Positions 18,125 through 27,093 of a stretch of DNA of 54,396 nucleotides are shown here, in pieces (within the stretch, counting starts at the first letter, position 1; each line of letters starts with the position of its first letter). The DNA is from Rhodothermales bacterium. Lineage in GTDB: Bacteria; Bacteroidota; Rhodothermia; Rhodothermales; JABDKH01. The stretch covers positions 1-54,396 of the forward strand of contig JABDKO010000094.1 in assembly GCA_013002165.1 (NCBI GenBank), written 5' to 3'. The notes under the pieces were generated by a model. The model was not told the origin of the DNA, did no database searches, and saw only the letters and a program-made list of their open reading frames with translations. The translations under genes and the position numbers were made by a program.

Positions 18125-19753
18125 TCACTGTAGCCGCAGCAAATGAATCATGAACGCTGCAATGTCCCGGTTCGCCAGAACGATGATGGTCGTTACTGTC
18201 AGCAGTAAGAGTGATGGATTCAGCAGAAGCGGAATGATGAGTTTCAGGTACGAAAGGCCAGCTGTGAGTCGATAGTCGTTGATCGTTCTGTAGATCGATG
18301 AAACTGCTGTTACTATTGTTGCCACGCAAATAATTGCGACAGCCGTTGTCGAGGTATTTCCTGCACTGACAGATAATGCTGCAAGCATTACCAGAAGTAT
18401 CGGCCATCGCGGCCAAACGACGAGAAGTAACGTCTGCCAGGGCAATAGCAATACGCTCCCGAAATTGCTCCAGATCGAGAGCAGCGACGTCCACATTGTC
18501 ATGAACAATGCGTACAGACAGGCAATCAAAACACACAGCAGCGCCGGTCGCGTGATGAACAGAGGCGCGAGAACCTGGAGTGACCCAGGGAGGCTGAAGA
18601 CGAACGCCTGAACCATCCTTGTCTCTGAGAAATGCGTAATGATCACGGTACCAATGATGCCGGCTGAAACGGCGATCGCAAACAGTATCACAAGACTGGC
18701 AACCGGTATTGCTGCGCGACCTTCAGCAACAGATTCGCGAAAAAAACCGTGAGACATAAAGTAGCGTGGAGCCATTTGTCGCATCTGTGGAGATACTCCG
18801 TACGCAACAGAAACTGAACCCATCAGAATCCAGCCCAGGATAACCAACCATACTCCGGTTATTTGCCGTGGTTTGCCGGCATCAATGGCAAATACCAACT
18901 GGTGACCGGTAAACATCCCTCGGACAACACCGAACGCCGGACCGGGAATGCCACCCGGACCCAGAATCCCAAACTGTCGACCGAGCGCATCTCCATCATG
19001 ACTTGTTCGCGTTGGATCATCCGACCATCGATTTATAAACAGTGCCGCAACACTCGGCAGATCAAATACTCGAATCAATGTTTGTTCAAGACGTCGCGCC
19101 TGCTGTTCTTCCGAGTGGAGATGCCTCCATCCGCCACGGCGCCCATGAACGACCCTGTACCCTACTGACAGACCGACGACTCTCGAACGCGAGCCGTTTG
19201 ACAGATAACGCTCTGATGCTGACCGGCCGTACAATGTGAATACCCGACCGCTCTGACATGCGTCGTTGTCCAGAAATTCAGTCACGTAGTACAGAGCGAC
19301 ACCACCATCTGCGGCAGCTCGTGTCATTCTTTCCGCGGCATCCGTCATTGCATCGCATAGCAGTTCCTCGGTGGTATCAGATTTTAGCGACAAACCGTAG
19401 GTGCTCGATGACCGGAAGCGGCGCGCCCTGTCAACCAGAATCGGAAGGTTTTTGTCAAGGTACTGATCAACAGAATCGGCGTATTGAACAGCCGGAAGAT
19501 AGGCGAGGGGAAGATCCTGAAAAAACTGTATCCCCAGCGAATCGGCAACCACGAAAAGGGTTGTGTCAGTGACCACACCCGTCCTGACAGCCGTTATCCC
19601 GGCCTGTGCCATCCTACCGAGATCGCTGACAGCAATGTGCTGTTCCAGTGGTTGATCCCAGACGACACCTCGGTACTGTGGCTGTCCCGAGACATCGCAA
19701 AGCGAGATCAACGCAGAGGCAATGAAAAAAAGTATGAGAGTGTTTTTCCGCAC
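18125..19753 (-). CDS. Glycosidase-like extracytoplasmic domain fused to a multi-pass membrane domain, unknown function
   Basis: After a signal-like segment (NTLILFFIASALISL) come about 260 residues that read like a GH2-type TIM barrel: QYRGVVWDQPLEQH, then DLGRMAQAGITAVRTG, then VADSLGIQFFQDLPL, the same order as in beta-galactosidase-like barrels, and later INRWSDDP. I cannot identify catalytic Glu residues, so it may be inactive. The C-terminal 270 residues hold about seven hydrophobic segments with a Yip1-like or unknown fold. The start is placed at the GTG at 19753; an upstream GTG at 19828 would run through the terminator of the ftsZ unit. No ribosome binding site is obvious at either. 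It lies downstream of ftsZ on the same strand. Function unknown. Confidence 0.72.
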   Translation of the reverse strand: MRKNTLILFFIASALISLCDVSGQPQYRGVVWDQPLEQHIAVSDLGRMAQAGITAVRTGVVTDTTLFVVADSLGIQFFQDLPLAYLPAVQYADSVDQYLDKNLPILVDRARRFRSSSTYGLSLKSDTTEELLCDAMTDAAERMTRAAADGGVALYYVTEFLDNDACQSGRVFTLYGRSASERYLSNGSRSRVVGLSVGYRVVHGRRGGWRHLHSEEQQARRLEQTLIRVFDLPSVAALFINRWSDDPTRTSHDGDALGRQFGILGPGGIPGPAFGVVRGMFTGHQLVFAIDAGKPRQITGVWLVILGWILMGSVSVAYGVSPQMRQMAPRYFMSHGFFRESVAEGRAAIPVASLVILFAIAVSAGIIGTVIITHFSETRMVQAFVFSLPGSLQVLAPLFITRPALLCVLIACLYALFMTMWTSLLSIWSNFGSVLLLPWQTLLLVVWPRWPILLVMLAALSVSAGNTSTTAVAIICVATIVTAVSSIYRTINDYRLTAGLSYLKLIIPLLLNPSLLLLTVTTIIVLANRDIAAFMIHLLRLQ

Positions 19754-19774
19754 GAGTCGCTGCTGAGTGTGCAA

Positions 19775-19819
19775 GTAATATAAAGGGCGGACTCCGTCTT
19801 GCGACAGAGGCCACCCTTT
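19775..19819 (-). terminator. Strong intrinsic terminator downstream of ftsZ
   Basis: On the minus strand a 17-base arm (19803-19819) pairs with 19782-19798 with a single mismatch and two G-U pairs, closed by a GCAA tetraloop (19799-19802) and followed by TTTATATTACTT. It lies about 110 bases past the ftsZ stop and should end the dcw transcript. An 11-base segment of its arm is repeated upstream at 19902-19912. Confidence 0.85.
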
Positions 19820-19842
19820 ATTGTTCACCGTAATACGATTGA

Positions 19843-19923
19843 CACCGGATGCGCGCCTTGCTCAAGGGCGATACCAGGGCACTGGAGGTCCCTTCGAAAC
19901 CTGCGACAGAGGTGCATCCGGTG
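19843..19923 (-). repeat. 10-bp inverted repeat enclosing a branched structure, just after ftsZ
   Basis: CACCGGATGC at 19843-19852 and GCATCCGGTG at 19914-19923 are perfectly complementary. The 61 bases between them can form three small hairpins on the minus strand (AGGT/ACCT, CCAG/CTGG and CGCC-TT/AAGGCG), giving a multibranched RNA of about 81 bases. It starts seven bases after the ftsZ stop codon. It is not a tRNA: no standard T-arm is present. The role is unknown; a 3'UTR element or transcript-stabilising structure is possible. Confidence 0.6.
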
Positions 19924-19930
19924 CTACGTT

Positions 19931-21205
19931 CTAGTCCATCATTTTTCTAAGGAAGGCTGGAGTCTCGGTGTCATCTTTCCGGATACGTTCTCCACGCTCC
20001 TTGAGATCATCCACCTGCAGTCTCCTTACCTTTCCATACAATTCGGAGGTATCCTCCGTATTTGTACTGTTCTCTTCCTCGGTTGTGATGGACACTGCAG
20101 CACGCGCAGCACGCCGCACATACGCTGGTGTATCCAGGTTCTTGAGACTCTCTTCACCCTTGTAGTGATACACTTCGTTGTCGTCAGTAAGAGAGATCGA
20201 TGCGGTCCTGGGAGGTTTGGTCTCGGAGGCACGCTCAAATCCCGTCGCGATGACCGTGACGCGAAGTTCATCACCCATTGTTTCATCAATAACGGTACCG
20301 AAGATTACCTCGACGTCATCTCCTGCTTCTCGCTGTATGATGCTCGTTGCAGTCGTGGCTTCTTTTATTCCAAGTGAACGACCTGCTGTGATGTTTACCA
20401 GCACATTGCGAGCACCGGTAATCGAAAGGCCGTCCAATAGCGGACTTGAAATCGCTTCGATGGCTGCTTTCTCGGCCCGGTTTTCTCCAGAACCAACGGC
20501 AGATCCCATCAGCGCCGTCCCACCATTGCTCATCGTGGTTTTAACATCCGCGAAGTCGAGGTTAATGAGACCCGGTACTGTTATCAGGTCACTAATTCCG
20601 CGGGTGGCATTGTAGAGAACCTCGTCTGCTTTTGCGAAAGCCTCGATAAGTGTTGTGTTAGCGTCGGCAATATCAAGCAACTTTTCGTTAGGGATGACGA
20701 TAAGTGTATCTACGGTTTTCTTGAGAAGGGCCAGTCCTTCATCCGCAGCCATGATTCTCTTTCGACCTTCGCATTCGAATGGTCGAGTAACAATCGCCAC
20801 GCTCAAAACATTCAGATCTCTGGCAATCGATGCGACAACGGGTGCACCTCCGGTTCCTGTACCACCGCCCATCCCGGCTGTGATAAAGATCATGTCGAAC
20901 CCGCGGAGTGCCTGTTCGATTTGCTCTCGATTCTCGTCGAGTGCTTCGGCCCCGATCGACGCACGAGCTCCTGCGCCAAGGCCTTTGGTTAGACTCTTGC
21001 CGGCGTGAATTTTCACCGGGGCAGCATTTGATGTCAGCGCCTGAATATCTGTGTTTATCGCGATGAAGTCTACGCCATGAATTCCTTTCGCAACCATATT
21101 GTTAATAGCATTACCTCCGCCTCCGCCGACGCCGACGATGCAGATTTTTGCTTCATCTGCCGATGAGTCATCAAAGATGAAGCTAGAACTAAACAGGTTT
21201 TCCAT
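19931..21205 (-). CDS. ftsZ: Cell division GTPase FtsZ
   Basis: FtsZ polymerises into the Z ring that positions the division machine. The 424-residue protein has the tubulin signature GGGTGTG at 113-119, the N-terminal nucleotide loop VGGGGGNAINNM (26-37), the GTPase-activating T7 region NLDFADVKTTM, and a variable acidic linker ending in the conserved C-terminal peptide ETPAFLRKMMD that binds FtsA. One usual Phe is a Cys in PFECEGRKR. It is the last dcw gene, 71 bases after ftsA, and is followed by a structured repeat and a strong terminator. Confidence 0.98.
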   Translation of the reverse strand: MENLFSSSFIFDDSSADEAKICIVGVGGGGGNAINNMVAKGIHGVDFIAINTDIQALTSNAAPVKIHAGKSLTKGLGAGARASIGAEALDENREQIEQALRGFDMIFITAGMGGGTGTGGAPVVASIARDLNVLSVAIVTRPFECEGRKRIMAADEGLALLKKTVDTLIVIPNEKLLDIADANTTLIEAFAKADEVLYNATRGISDLITVPGLINLDFADVKTTMSNGGTALMGSAVGSGENRAEKAAIEAISSPLLDGLSITGARNVLVNITAGRSLGIKEATTATSIIQREAGDDVEVIFGTVIDETMGDELRVTVIATGFERASETKPPRTASISLTDDNEVYHYKGEESLKNLDTPAYVRRAARAAVSITTEEENSTNTEDTSELYGKVRRLQVDDLKERGERIRKDDTETPAFLRKMMD

Positions 21206-21276
21206 ATTGGTCTCCAGTGTTATACAATCGGTCTTAGTGGGTACACCATTTGAGTGAGCAGTTTTGGTGCATTGAT

Positions 21277-22548
21277 TTATAGTTCGTCAAACCATCCTTT
21301 CATCCTGGTTGCAATTCGGGCAACCAAATTTTCTCCCGGGATGGATTCAACAATATTGTTTACGACACCTCCTTCGGTTCTGAATGGACTTCCACCCATA
21401 ATTTCCGGGCGGAGTGCATACAGTACGAGGCCGACAGCAGTCGCAAATTTGGGATCGGATACTTCTTCGACGAGGCCTCCCGACAGTCCCATGGGTGTTC
21501 CAATTCGTGCATCGACGCCTAGAACCTCGGCAGCCAGTTCTGCCGTCCCGGGTGTCATCGAGCCACCGCCGGTAAGCACGACGCCTGAAGAAAGATGTCG
21601 ACCGTAGCCGCTGCGCTTGATTTCAATCGCAGCAATCTCAAGGATTTCCTCGAGGCGCGGCTGAATAATCTGAGCCAGTGTGCTTCGACCGATGGATTTC
21701 TCCGTACGGCCGCCGATCCCGGGAATCGAAATTGTTTCGTCACTTGTCAGCACGTCTGCAAGCGCGACACCGTAGTCACATTTGAGCGTTTCGGCCTGGT
21801 CACGCATCAGTCCGAGTCCTTTCCTGATGTCGTCGGTCACCTTGTTTCCTGCGACCGCAACGACTGCTGTGTGACGGATCGTACTATCTTCAAAGACAGC
21901 GATATCGGTAGTCCCGCCACCGATGTCTATCAGCGCAACACCGACTTCTTTCTCATCCGGATGCAGTACGGTAAACGAAGATGCTAGAGGTTCAAGGACA
22001 ATATCAGCTACCTGATAGCCTGCCTTCTCCACACATCTGTAGATGTTCTTTGCAGCCGAGACAAGACCGGTGATAATATGGACGTTTGCCTCGAGGCGAA
22101 CGCCGCTCATTCCCACTGGGTCAGCAACACCATCCTGTCCATCAACGATAAACTCCTGTGGTATGACATGTAGAATTTCCCGGTCGGCGGGCATGGCTAC
22201 GTGAGTCGTGTCATCAATAAGCCTTTCGACGTCGTGATTACCAATCTCATGGTTCCGATTTGAAATCGTGATCACACCGCGACTTTGAAAGCTCTGAACA
22301 TGATCTCCTGCGATGCCGACAACCACGTTCTGCACCTCGACACCTGCGCCTCTCTCCGCCTCCCGTACAGCCTGTTGGACGGCAGCGACTGTACGGTCAA
22401 TATTGACGACCACACCTCGGTTGAGCCCGTCCGACGGCGCTCTACCAACGCCAAGAATATTGACGCGGTTTAATTCATCGACAGTCGCAACTATCGCACA
22501 TACTTTTGTTGTCCCTATATCCAGGCCAACCACAATCTGCTCGTTCAT
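21277..22548 (-). CDS. ftsA: Cell division protein FtsA
   Basis: This actin-like ATPase tethers FtsZ to the membrane. The 423-residue protein shows the phosphate-1 motif GLDIGTTKVCAIVA (8-21), the 1C subdomain, the phosphate-2 motif LIDIGGGTTDIAVF, the adenosine motif VVLTGGGSMTPG, and ends in an amphipathic membrane-targeting helix (ATRMKGWFDEL). Length is normal. It lies between ftsQ (47-base gap) and ftsZ (71-base gap). Confidence 0.97.
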   Translation of the reverse strand: MNEQIVVGLDIGTTKVCAIVATVDELNRVNILGVGRAPSDGLNRGVVVNIDRTVAAVQQAVREAERGAGVEVQNVVVGIAGDHVQSFQSRGVITISNRNHEIGNHDVERLIDDTTHVAMPADREILHVIPQEFIVDGQDGVADPVGMSGVRLEANVHIITGLVSAAKNIYRCVEKAGYQVADIVLEPLASSFTVLHPDEKEVGVALIDIGGGTTDIAVFEDSTIRHTAVVAVAGNKVTDDIRKGLGLMRDQAETLKCDYGVALADVLTSDETISIPGIGGRTEKSIGRSTLAQIIQPRLEEILEIAAIEIKRSGYGRHLSSGVVLTGGGSMTPGTAELAAEVLGVDARIGTPMGLSGGLVEEVSDPKFATAVGLVLYALRPEIMGGSPFRTEGGVVNNIVESIPGENLVARIATRMKGWFDEL

Positions 22549-22595
22549 GGCTTCTCGTCCTGCTGTTTATCTCGTTACTAATTCTGTTATGTCAC

Positions 22596-23378
22596 TTACT
22601 CGGTGACTACTTGACTGTCAAAACGGAGATCGATTTTCTTGATCACCTTTCTTTCCGGCTGACGCACTACTTGATCCCAGAAAGCGGCCAACTTTGTCAT
22701 TCTTACGCCAAACTCTTCTTGTCCCAGTTGAACCGGTATCGAATCGTATCCATTTACCGGCTTGGTGAATAACGTCACGTTTCCTTTTCGATCGACCACA
22801 AATTCCGAGACCACTCTGTCCGTCAGTCGCTTCCGTTGGGACACAGTTCTCACCAGCGAACAAATGCTTCCATGATCGACTCGACTTACCGGGTGGTACT
22901 CAGGTACCGAGCCGCTTATCAGCGGAACGTCGTACAAGTGTTCGGATGTCAATGGCATCTGAAAACACTCTGGGTCGATGTAATGCGATGGTCGACCGTC
23001 GCGTCGGACGACCATCACGACCGGAATGCGTTCTGCAACACTGATCTTAAGGGTCCCGGTAGGGAGACGCTGCAATTTTGCTTTACGTACCCATGGATGT
23101 CTGGTGACGCGGTCCGCTACCACGGTGGGGTTGATATCATACAATGACGCTGATGTATCTACAGCCGCCAGCCGAATTATCTGTGATGTCTCTGACATCG
23201 CCGCTCCTGTGACGCGGATGTCTCTGACATCTATTTGTTTGCGGTACTGCCACCCCATAACTCCAAGCATTGACACGACGATAAGAATCAGGAACGCCAC
23301 TCCTCCGAACTTCCGTTCGTCATCGTTCTGCCCGTTGTCCCGGAGACTTGTCCGCTTAACTCTCTGTAGGTCGCCCAT
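22596..23378 (-). CDS. ftsQ: Cell division protein FtsQ/DivIB
   Basis: The 260-residue bitopic protein has a cytoplasmic basic tail, one membrane segment (about 26-44, FLILIVVSMLGVMG), a POTRA domain starting RDIRVTGAAMSETSQI, and the beta domain (RHPWVRKAKLQRLPTGTLKISVAER) that binds FtsB/FtsL. It helps recruit and regulate septal synthesis. Its ATG overlaps the murC stop as TAATG, so it is translationally coupled to murC. Sequence conservation of FtsQ is low, so the call rests on layout plus position. Confidence 0.92.
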   Translation of the reverse strand: MGDLQRVKRTSLRDNGQNDDERKFGGVAFLILIVVSMLGVMGWQYRKQIDVRDIRVTGAAMSETSQIIRLAAVDTSASLYDINPTVVADRVTRHPWVRKAKLQRLPTGTLKISVAERIPVVMVVRRDGRPSHYIDPECFQMPLTSEHLYDVPLISGSVPEYHPVSRVDHGSICSLVRTVSQRKRLTDRVVSEFVVDRKGNVTLFTKPVNGYDSIPVQLGQEEFGVRMTKLAAFWDQVVRQPERKVIKKIDLRFDSQVVTE

Positions 23379-24811
23379 TACCCTGATTGATTTTGCTTGC
23401 TCGTGTATTTTTCTGCAATCTGTGTTGCTGTCCGCCAGATATCCCCTGCCCCCATAAAAATGACCCGGTCGCCGGCATCAATTATTTTCTTCAGCCGGTC
23501 CTCTACGTCAGCCAGCGACTCGATGTACTCTATATCCTTGTGTCCGTACATTTCAGCGAGGTCGGCGATCAGCTGGCCCGACACACCCGGTATTTCTTCT
23601 TCGCGTGCGCGATAGATACCGGTGATGATGACACGGTCGGCATCAAAGAAGGCACGTGCGAACTCCTCTTTCAGATCCAGCGTTCTGCTGAACAGGTGGG
23701 GTTGAAAAACAGCGACAATGCGGTTTTTCGGCCAACACGCGGATGCTGCGTCCAGAGTTGAGGATACTTCTACCGGGTGATGTGCATAGTCGTTTACAAT
23801 TATTACATCACCGGAGTCGGCAAGTATCTCAAACCGCCTCGACACACCACTGAATGATTCCAATGCATGCGTGATCGCCTGGAAGTCTATGTCGAGTTCG
23901 AGTCCAACAGCAATCGCTGCCAGTGCGTTAAGCACATTATGTCGTCCCGGCATTCGGATCGATATCGTACCCAGGGTGGCATTGTCTGCGATCACATCGA
24001 ACGTAGATTGCAGCCCTTCCAGCTTAATGTTTTCTGCTCGCAGCCTTGCCTGCCGACTCTCGCCAAACGTTACAACCCGTCGGTCTATTCGCTTAACAAT
24101 GTCTTGTACATTCACGTTGTCGATACAGACGATCGCTGCTCCGAAGAATGGCACGGAGTTGGCAAATTGTACGAATGCATCCTTTATCGAATCTAGATCC
24201 TGATAGATATCCAGATGATCTGCATCGATATTGGTTATCACCGCGAGGGATGGTGTAAGCCTCAGGAATGTTCGATCGTATTCGTCCGCTTCAATCACGA
24301 TTATGTCGCCTTCACCGACGAGTGCATTTGAACCGAACTCCGCGACTTTACCTCCAACAACAATCGTTGGATCGAATCGACCTTCCGAGACGACACGACC
24401 GGTCATAGAAGTCGTCGTCGTTTTTCCATGGGTGCCTGCTATACCGATGCCATATTTCATTCGCATCAGCTCGCCCAGCATTACGGAACGCTTGATCAGC
24501 GGAATATGGAGTTGTTCAGCACGAAGTGTTTCAACGTTTCGCGTCGGATCAACTGCAGACGAATAGACGACAACATCTGCCGTCGGCACGTTATCTGTAC
24601 TATGACCAATGGTGATCTTCGCACCCCGGTCTTGCAGTGTGTGCGTTGTTTCAGACTCGGCAAGATCGGATCCAGATACCGCGTAACCGCGACTGAGCAG
24701 CACAAGTGCTATCGAGCTCATTCCGATGCCGCCGATACCAACCATGTGAACATGCTTGACCCTGCCAAACATTGGTTGCTTTCTGATGCTACCGTTCTCA
24801 GGCCTGTGCAT
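23378..24811 (-). CDS. murC: UDP-N-acetylmuramate--L-alanine ligase
   Basis: MurC adds L-Ala to UDP-MurNAc, the first peptide step of peptidoglycan synthesis. The 477-residue enzyme has the UDP-binding GIGGIGMS motif near the N terminus, the ATP-binding GTHGKTTTTSM loop, the DEYDRTFL motif and the C-terminal ligand domain VFQPHLFSR. The start at 24811 is chosen over the longer frame (to 24913) because GGAGG sits five bases upstream (24817-24821) and this start overlaps the murG stop by 14 bases. A later Met at 24772 directly before the conserved core is the alternative. ftsQ overlaps its stop. Confidence 0.97.
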   Translation of the reverse strand: MHRPENGSIRKQPMFGRVKHVHMVGIGGIGMSSIALVLLSRGYAVSGSDLAESETTHTLQDRGAKITIGHSTDNVPTADVVVYSSAVDPTRNVETLRAEQLHIPLIKRSVMLGELMRMKYGIGIAGTHGKTTTTSMTGRVVSEGRFDPTIVVGGKVAEFGSNALVGEGDIIVIEADEYDRTFLRLTPSLAVITNIDADHLDIYQDLDSIKDAFVQFANSVPFFGAAIVCIDNVNVQDIVKRIDRRVVTFGESRQARLRAENIKLEGLQSTFDVIADNATLGTISIRMPGRHNVLNALAAIAVGLELDIDFQAITHALESFSGVSRRFEILADSGDVIIVNDYAHHPVEVSSTLDAASACWPKNRIVAVFQPHLFSRTLDLKEEFARAFFDADRVIITGIYRAREEEIPGVSGQLIADLAEMYGHKDIEYIESLADVEDRLKKIIDAGDRVIFMGAGDIWRTATQIAEKYTSKQNQSG

Positions 24812-25922
24812 GTTGGCCTCCGGCATTCTGGGCAGCAACGGCCAAGACCGATTCTGCGATAGTGGTAGCCGCTTTCGGGTACGCACGTTCCGTCGCTCGC
24901 TTCGACATTGCAAGTCGCTTGACCGAGTCAGCGATCATTCCATGAATCAGATCAACCAGCTGTTCGCTCAGATCACTTTCCGCGACCAGCACTGCTGCAC
25001 CGGCATCACTCAGACTTCTGGCGTTGTATGTCTGATGATCTTCCGCAACATTGGGTGATGGGACCAGGACCGCCGGCGTGCCCGTCAGCGCAAGCTCGCT
25101 GCATGTAATAGCTCCTGATCGACAGACAGCAAGGTCCGTGACCGAGTATGCCAGATCCATTCTATCCACATACTTCAATAATTTGAGTCTGGGATGTTGT
25201 TGGACTTGTGAGGCAATCGAATCGTAATACCTGTCTCCCGTTTGCCAGATCATGACGATCTCTTCGCGTGAAAGAATCTGGTCGATTTTCGACAACATGA
25301 TTTCATTCATGGCTCCACTACCTCCTGAACCGCCAAACATGAAAACGACCATCTTGCCGTCCTCAATCCCAAAGTGCTCGAGCCCATCGTTGCGATCTGC
25401 GGTTGCAAGCGTCGCCCGAATCGGGTTACCTGATAGCTTGCACTCTCGACCCTTGAACCTGTCTCGTGCTTCAGGAAATGCTATGTGTATTTCACTGGCG
25501 TGTCGCGACAGGAGTAAATTGGTTTTACCGGGAAATGCATTCTGCTCCTGAATAACAACAGGACATTGTTTCAGTGTAGCCGCTCTCATCACAGGACCCG
25601 AAACGTATCCGCCCGTCCCGACTCCAACCATCGGTCTAAATCCGGAAACAAGTTCAAAACTTTGTTTCATGCCTTTGAGCAATTTGAAGGGGAAGCTCAA
25701 GTTTTCTGTGGAGAAGCTTCTCTTGAATCCACTTACGGTAATCTCGTGGATCTCATAGCCGGCAGCGGGGACAGCTTTCCATTCCAGTCCTCGTGTTGTC
25801 CCGGCAAAAGCAATAACTGCTTTCGGCTCCAACTCCCGAACCGCATCGGCAATGGCTATAGCGGGATACACGTGGCCTCCCGTCCCTCCGCCTGCGAACA
25901 ATATTCGTGGTGGTTGATGCAT
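24798..25922 (-). CDS. murG: Lipid II synthase MurG (GlcNAc transferase)
   Basis: MurG transfers GlcNAc from UDP-GlcNAc to lipid I on the inner face of the membrane. The 374-residue GT28 enzyme has the N-terminal GGGTGGHVYPAIAIADAV motif (11-28), the GTGGYVSGPV loop and the C-terminal nucleotide-binding region with CRSGAITCSELALTG. Its ATG directly follows the ftsW stop with no gap. The C-terminal extension overlaps the murC start. Confidence 0.98.
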   Translation of the reverse strand: MHQPPRILFAGGGTGGHVYPAIAIADAVRELEPKAVIAFAGTTRGLEWKAVPAAGYEIHEITVSGFKRSFSTENLSFPFKLLKGMKQSFELVSGFRPMVGVGTGGYVSGPVMRAATLKQCPVVIQEQNAFPGKTNLLLSRHASEIHIAFPEARDRFKGRECKLSGNPIRATLATADRNDGLEHFGIEDGKMVVFMFGGSGGSGAMNEIMLSKIDQILSREEIVMIWQTGDRYYDSIASQVQQHPRLKLLKYVDRMDLAYSVTDLAVCRSGAITCSELALTGTPAVLVPSPNVAEDHQTYNARSLSDAGAAVLVAESDLSEQLVDLIHGMIADSVKRLAMSKRATERAYPKAATTIAESVLAVAAQNAGGQHAQA

Positions 25923-27083
25923 CTACCTGTTTGCTGACTCCCGAACAATGTTCAATAGTATTCCGATCATTACGCCGTTAGCGAGCATCGACGTACCGCC
26001 GTACGAAACGAACGGCATTGGTAGGCCCGTCACCGGGAACAGGCCGCAGGCGACTCCTGCGTGCACAAACCCGTACAGGGCGAGCATCGACACAAGTCCG
26101 ACGGCCAGAACGAGGCCGAGTGGATCCGGGGCACCGCGCGCAATTCTCAATATTCCACGGTACAGGAGAATGAGATACATCGAGAGCAATCCGAATGCAC
26201 CAATCAACCCATACTCTTCGGCGACAATGGCAAAGATGAAGTCGTTGTACGGTGCCGGCAGAAAGTCACGTTGCGTGCTCTTTCCCGGTCCGACACCCGT
26301 CAGGCCTCCCATGGCGAATGCGATTTTTGCCTGTTCTTCCTGGTAGCCCTCGGCCCTCGCGCTGAATACATCTTCTTCCGTCGTATGGGGAAATATTTTG
26401 ACGCCCATGTACGCTTCGATGCGTGCAGCACGGTTGGGAGATTGCATGATTAGTGCTGATCCCAGTAGTAAACCTACAAGCCCTAGAGCACCCAGGTGAA
26501 TGACACTCACCCTGCCTACAAAACACATGATGATTGCCACGAGAAGAACCATTGCTGCTGTTGACAGATCGTCAATCCCAATCATCACAACAGTCAGAAG
26601 CACCCAGGCAATAATCGGCAAGAACGCCGTATTGAACGTCTTGATGTACTCCTGTTTTCTGACAAGAAGGTGAGACAGATACAGGACCAGCGCGACCTTT
26701 GCAAGATCGGACGGCTGAAATCCAAACATTCCAAACTCCAACCATCTTTCGGCACCTCCGCTGCGTATTCCGATTATCTGTACAGCAGCCAGCAGCATTA
26801 CACTCACGACGAGCGCTATGCGACTATACTTTGCGAGTGTTCGATAGTTAATCAAGCTGACGACACCCATAACACCAAGAGCAAGTACCACTCGTATAAT
26901 GTGTGCAAACAGGAATCTTTCAGTATTCCCATCTGACTTTGTTCGTGCCAGGAATGAAATGGCACTGTAGACGGCAACTGTTCCAAAGGCCGAGAGCGCG
27001 AGGACAATCCATATAATGTATTTGTCCGTTGTCTCGTAGGCCGATGCCCATCGGGAAAGTGTTGCCTTCGCTGTGTTCACCAT
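25923..27083 (-). CDS. ftsW: Septal peptidoglycan glycosyltransferase FtsW (SEDS)
   Basis: This 386-residue SEDS protein with about ten membrane segments polymerises lipid II at the septum with its partner FtsI. Seen are the GFQPSDLAKVALVLYLSHLL motif, the conserved acidic loop region before DFIFAIVAEEYGLIGAF, and the signature PVTGLPMPFVSYGGTSM near the C terminus. Length is usual for FtsW. It lies ten bases after murD and abuts murG. The dcw position makes FtsW more likely than RodA. Confidence 0.96.
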   Translation of the reverse strand: MVNTAKATLSRWASAYETTDKYIIWIVLALSAFGTVAVYSAISFLARTKSDGNTERFLFAHIIRVVLALGVMGVVSLINYRTLAKYSRIALVVSVMLLAAVQIIGIRSGGAERWLEFGMFGFQPSDLAKVALVLYLSHLLVRKQEYIKTFNTAFLPIIAWVLLTVVMIGIDDLSTAAMVLLVAIIMCFVGRVSVIHLGALGLVGLLLGSALIMQSPNRAARIEAYMGVKIFPHTTEEDVFSARAEGYQEEQAKIAFAMGGLTGVGPGKSTQRDFLPAPYNDFIFAIVAEEYGLIGAFGLLSMYLILLYRGILRIARGAPDPLGLVLAVGLVSMLALYGFVHAGVACGLFPVTGLPMPFVSYGGTSMLANGVMIGILLNIVRESANR

Positions 27084-27093
27084 GTCTTTCGAG

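Noticed and set aside
19754-19828. N-terminal extension of the glycosidase-like/membrane protein from a GTG at 19828
   Set aside because: The extension would be read through the stem of a strong terminator and lies before a normal signal peptide.
19843-19923. tRNA-like fold (about 81 bases with a long closing stem)
   Set aside because: No TTCGANNC loop with a 5-bp stem, no anticodon arm of correct size, on either strand.
24812-24913. 34-codon N-terminal extension of MurC
   Set aside because: It overlaps the murG end with Arg-rich composition; GGAGG before 24811 fixes the start there.
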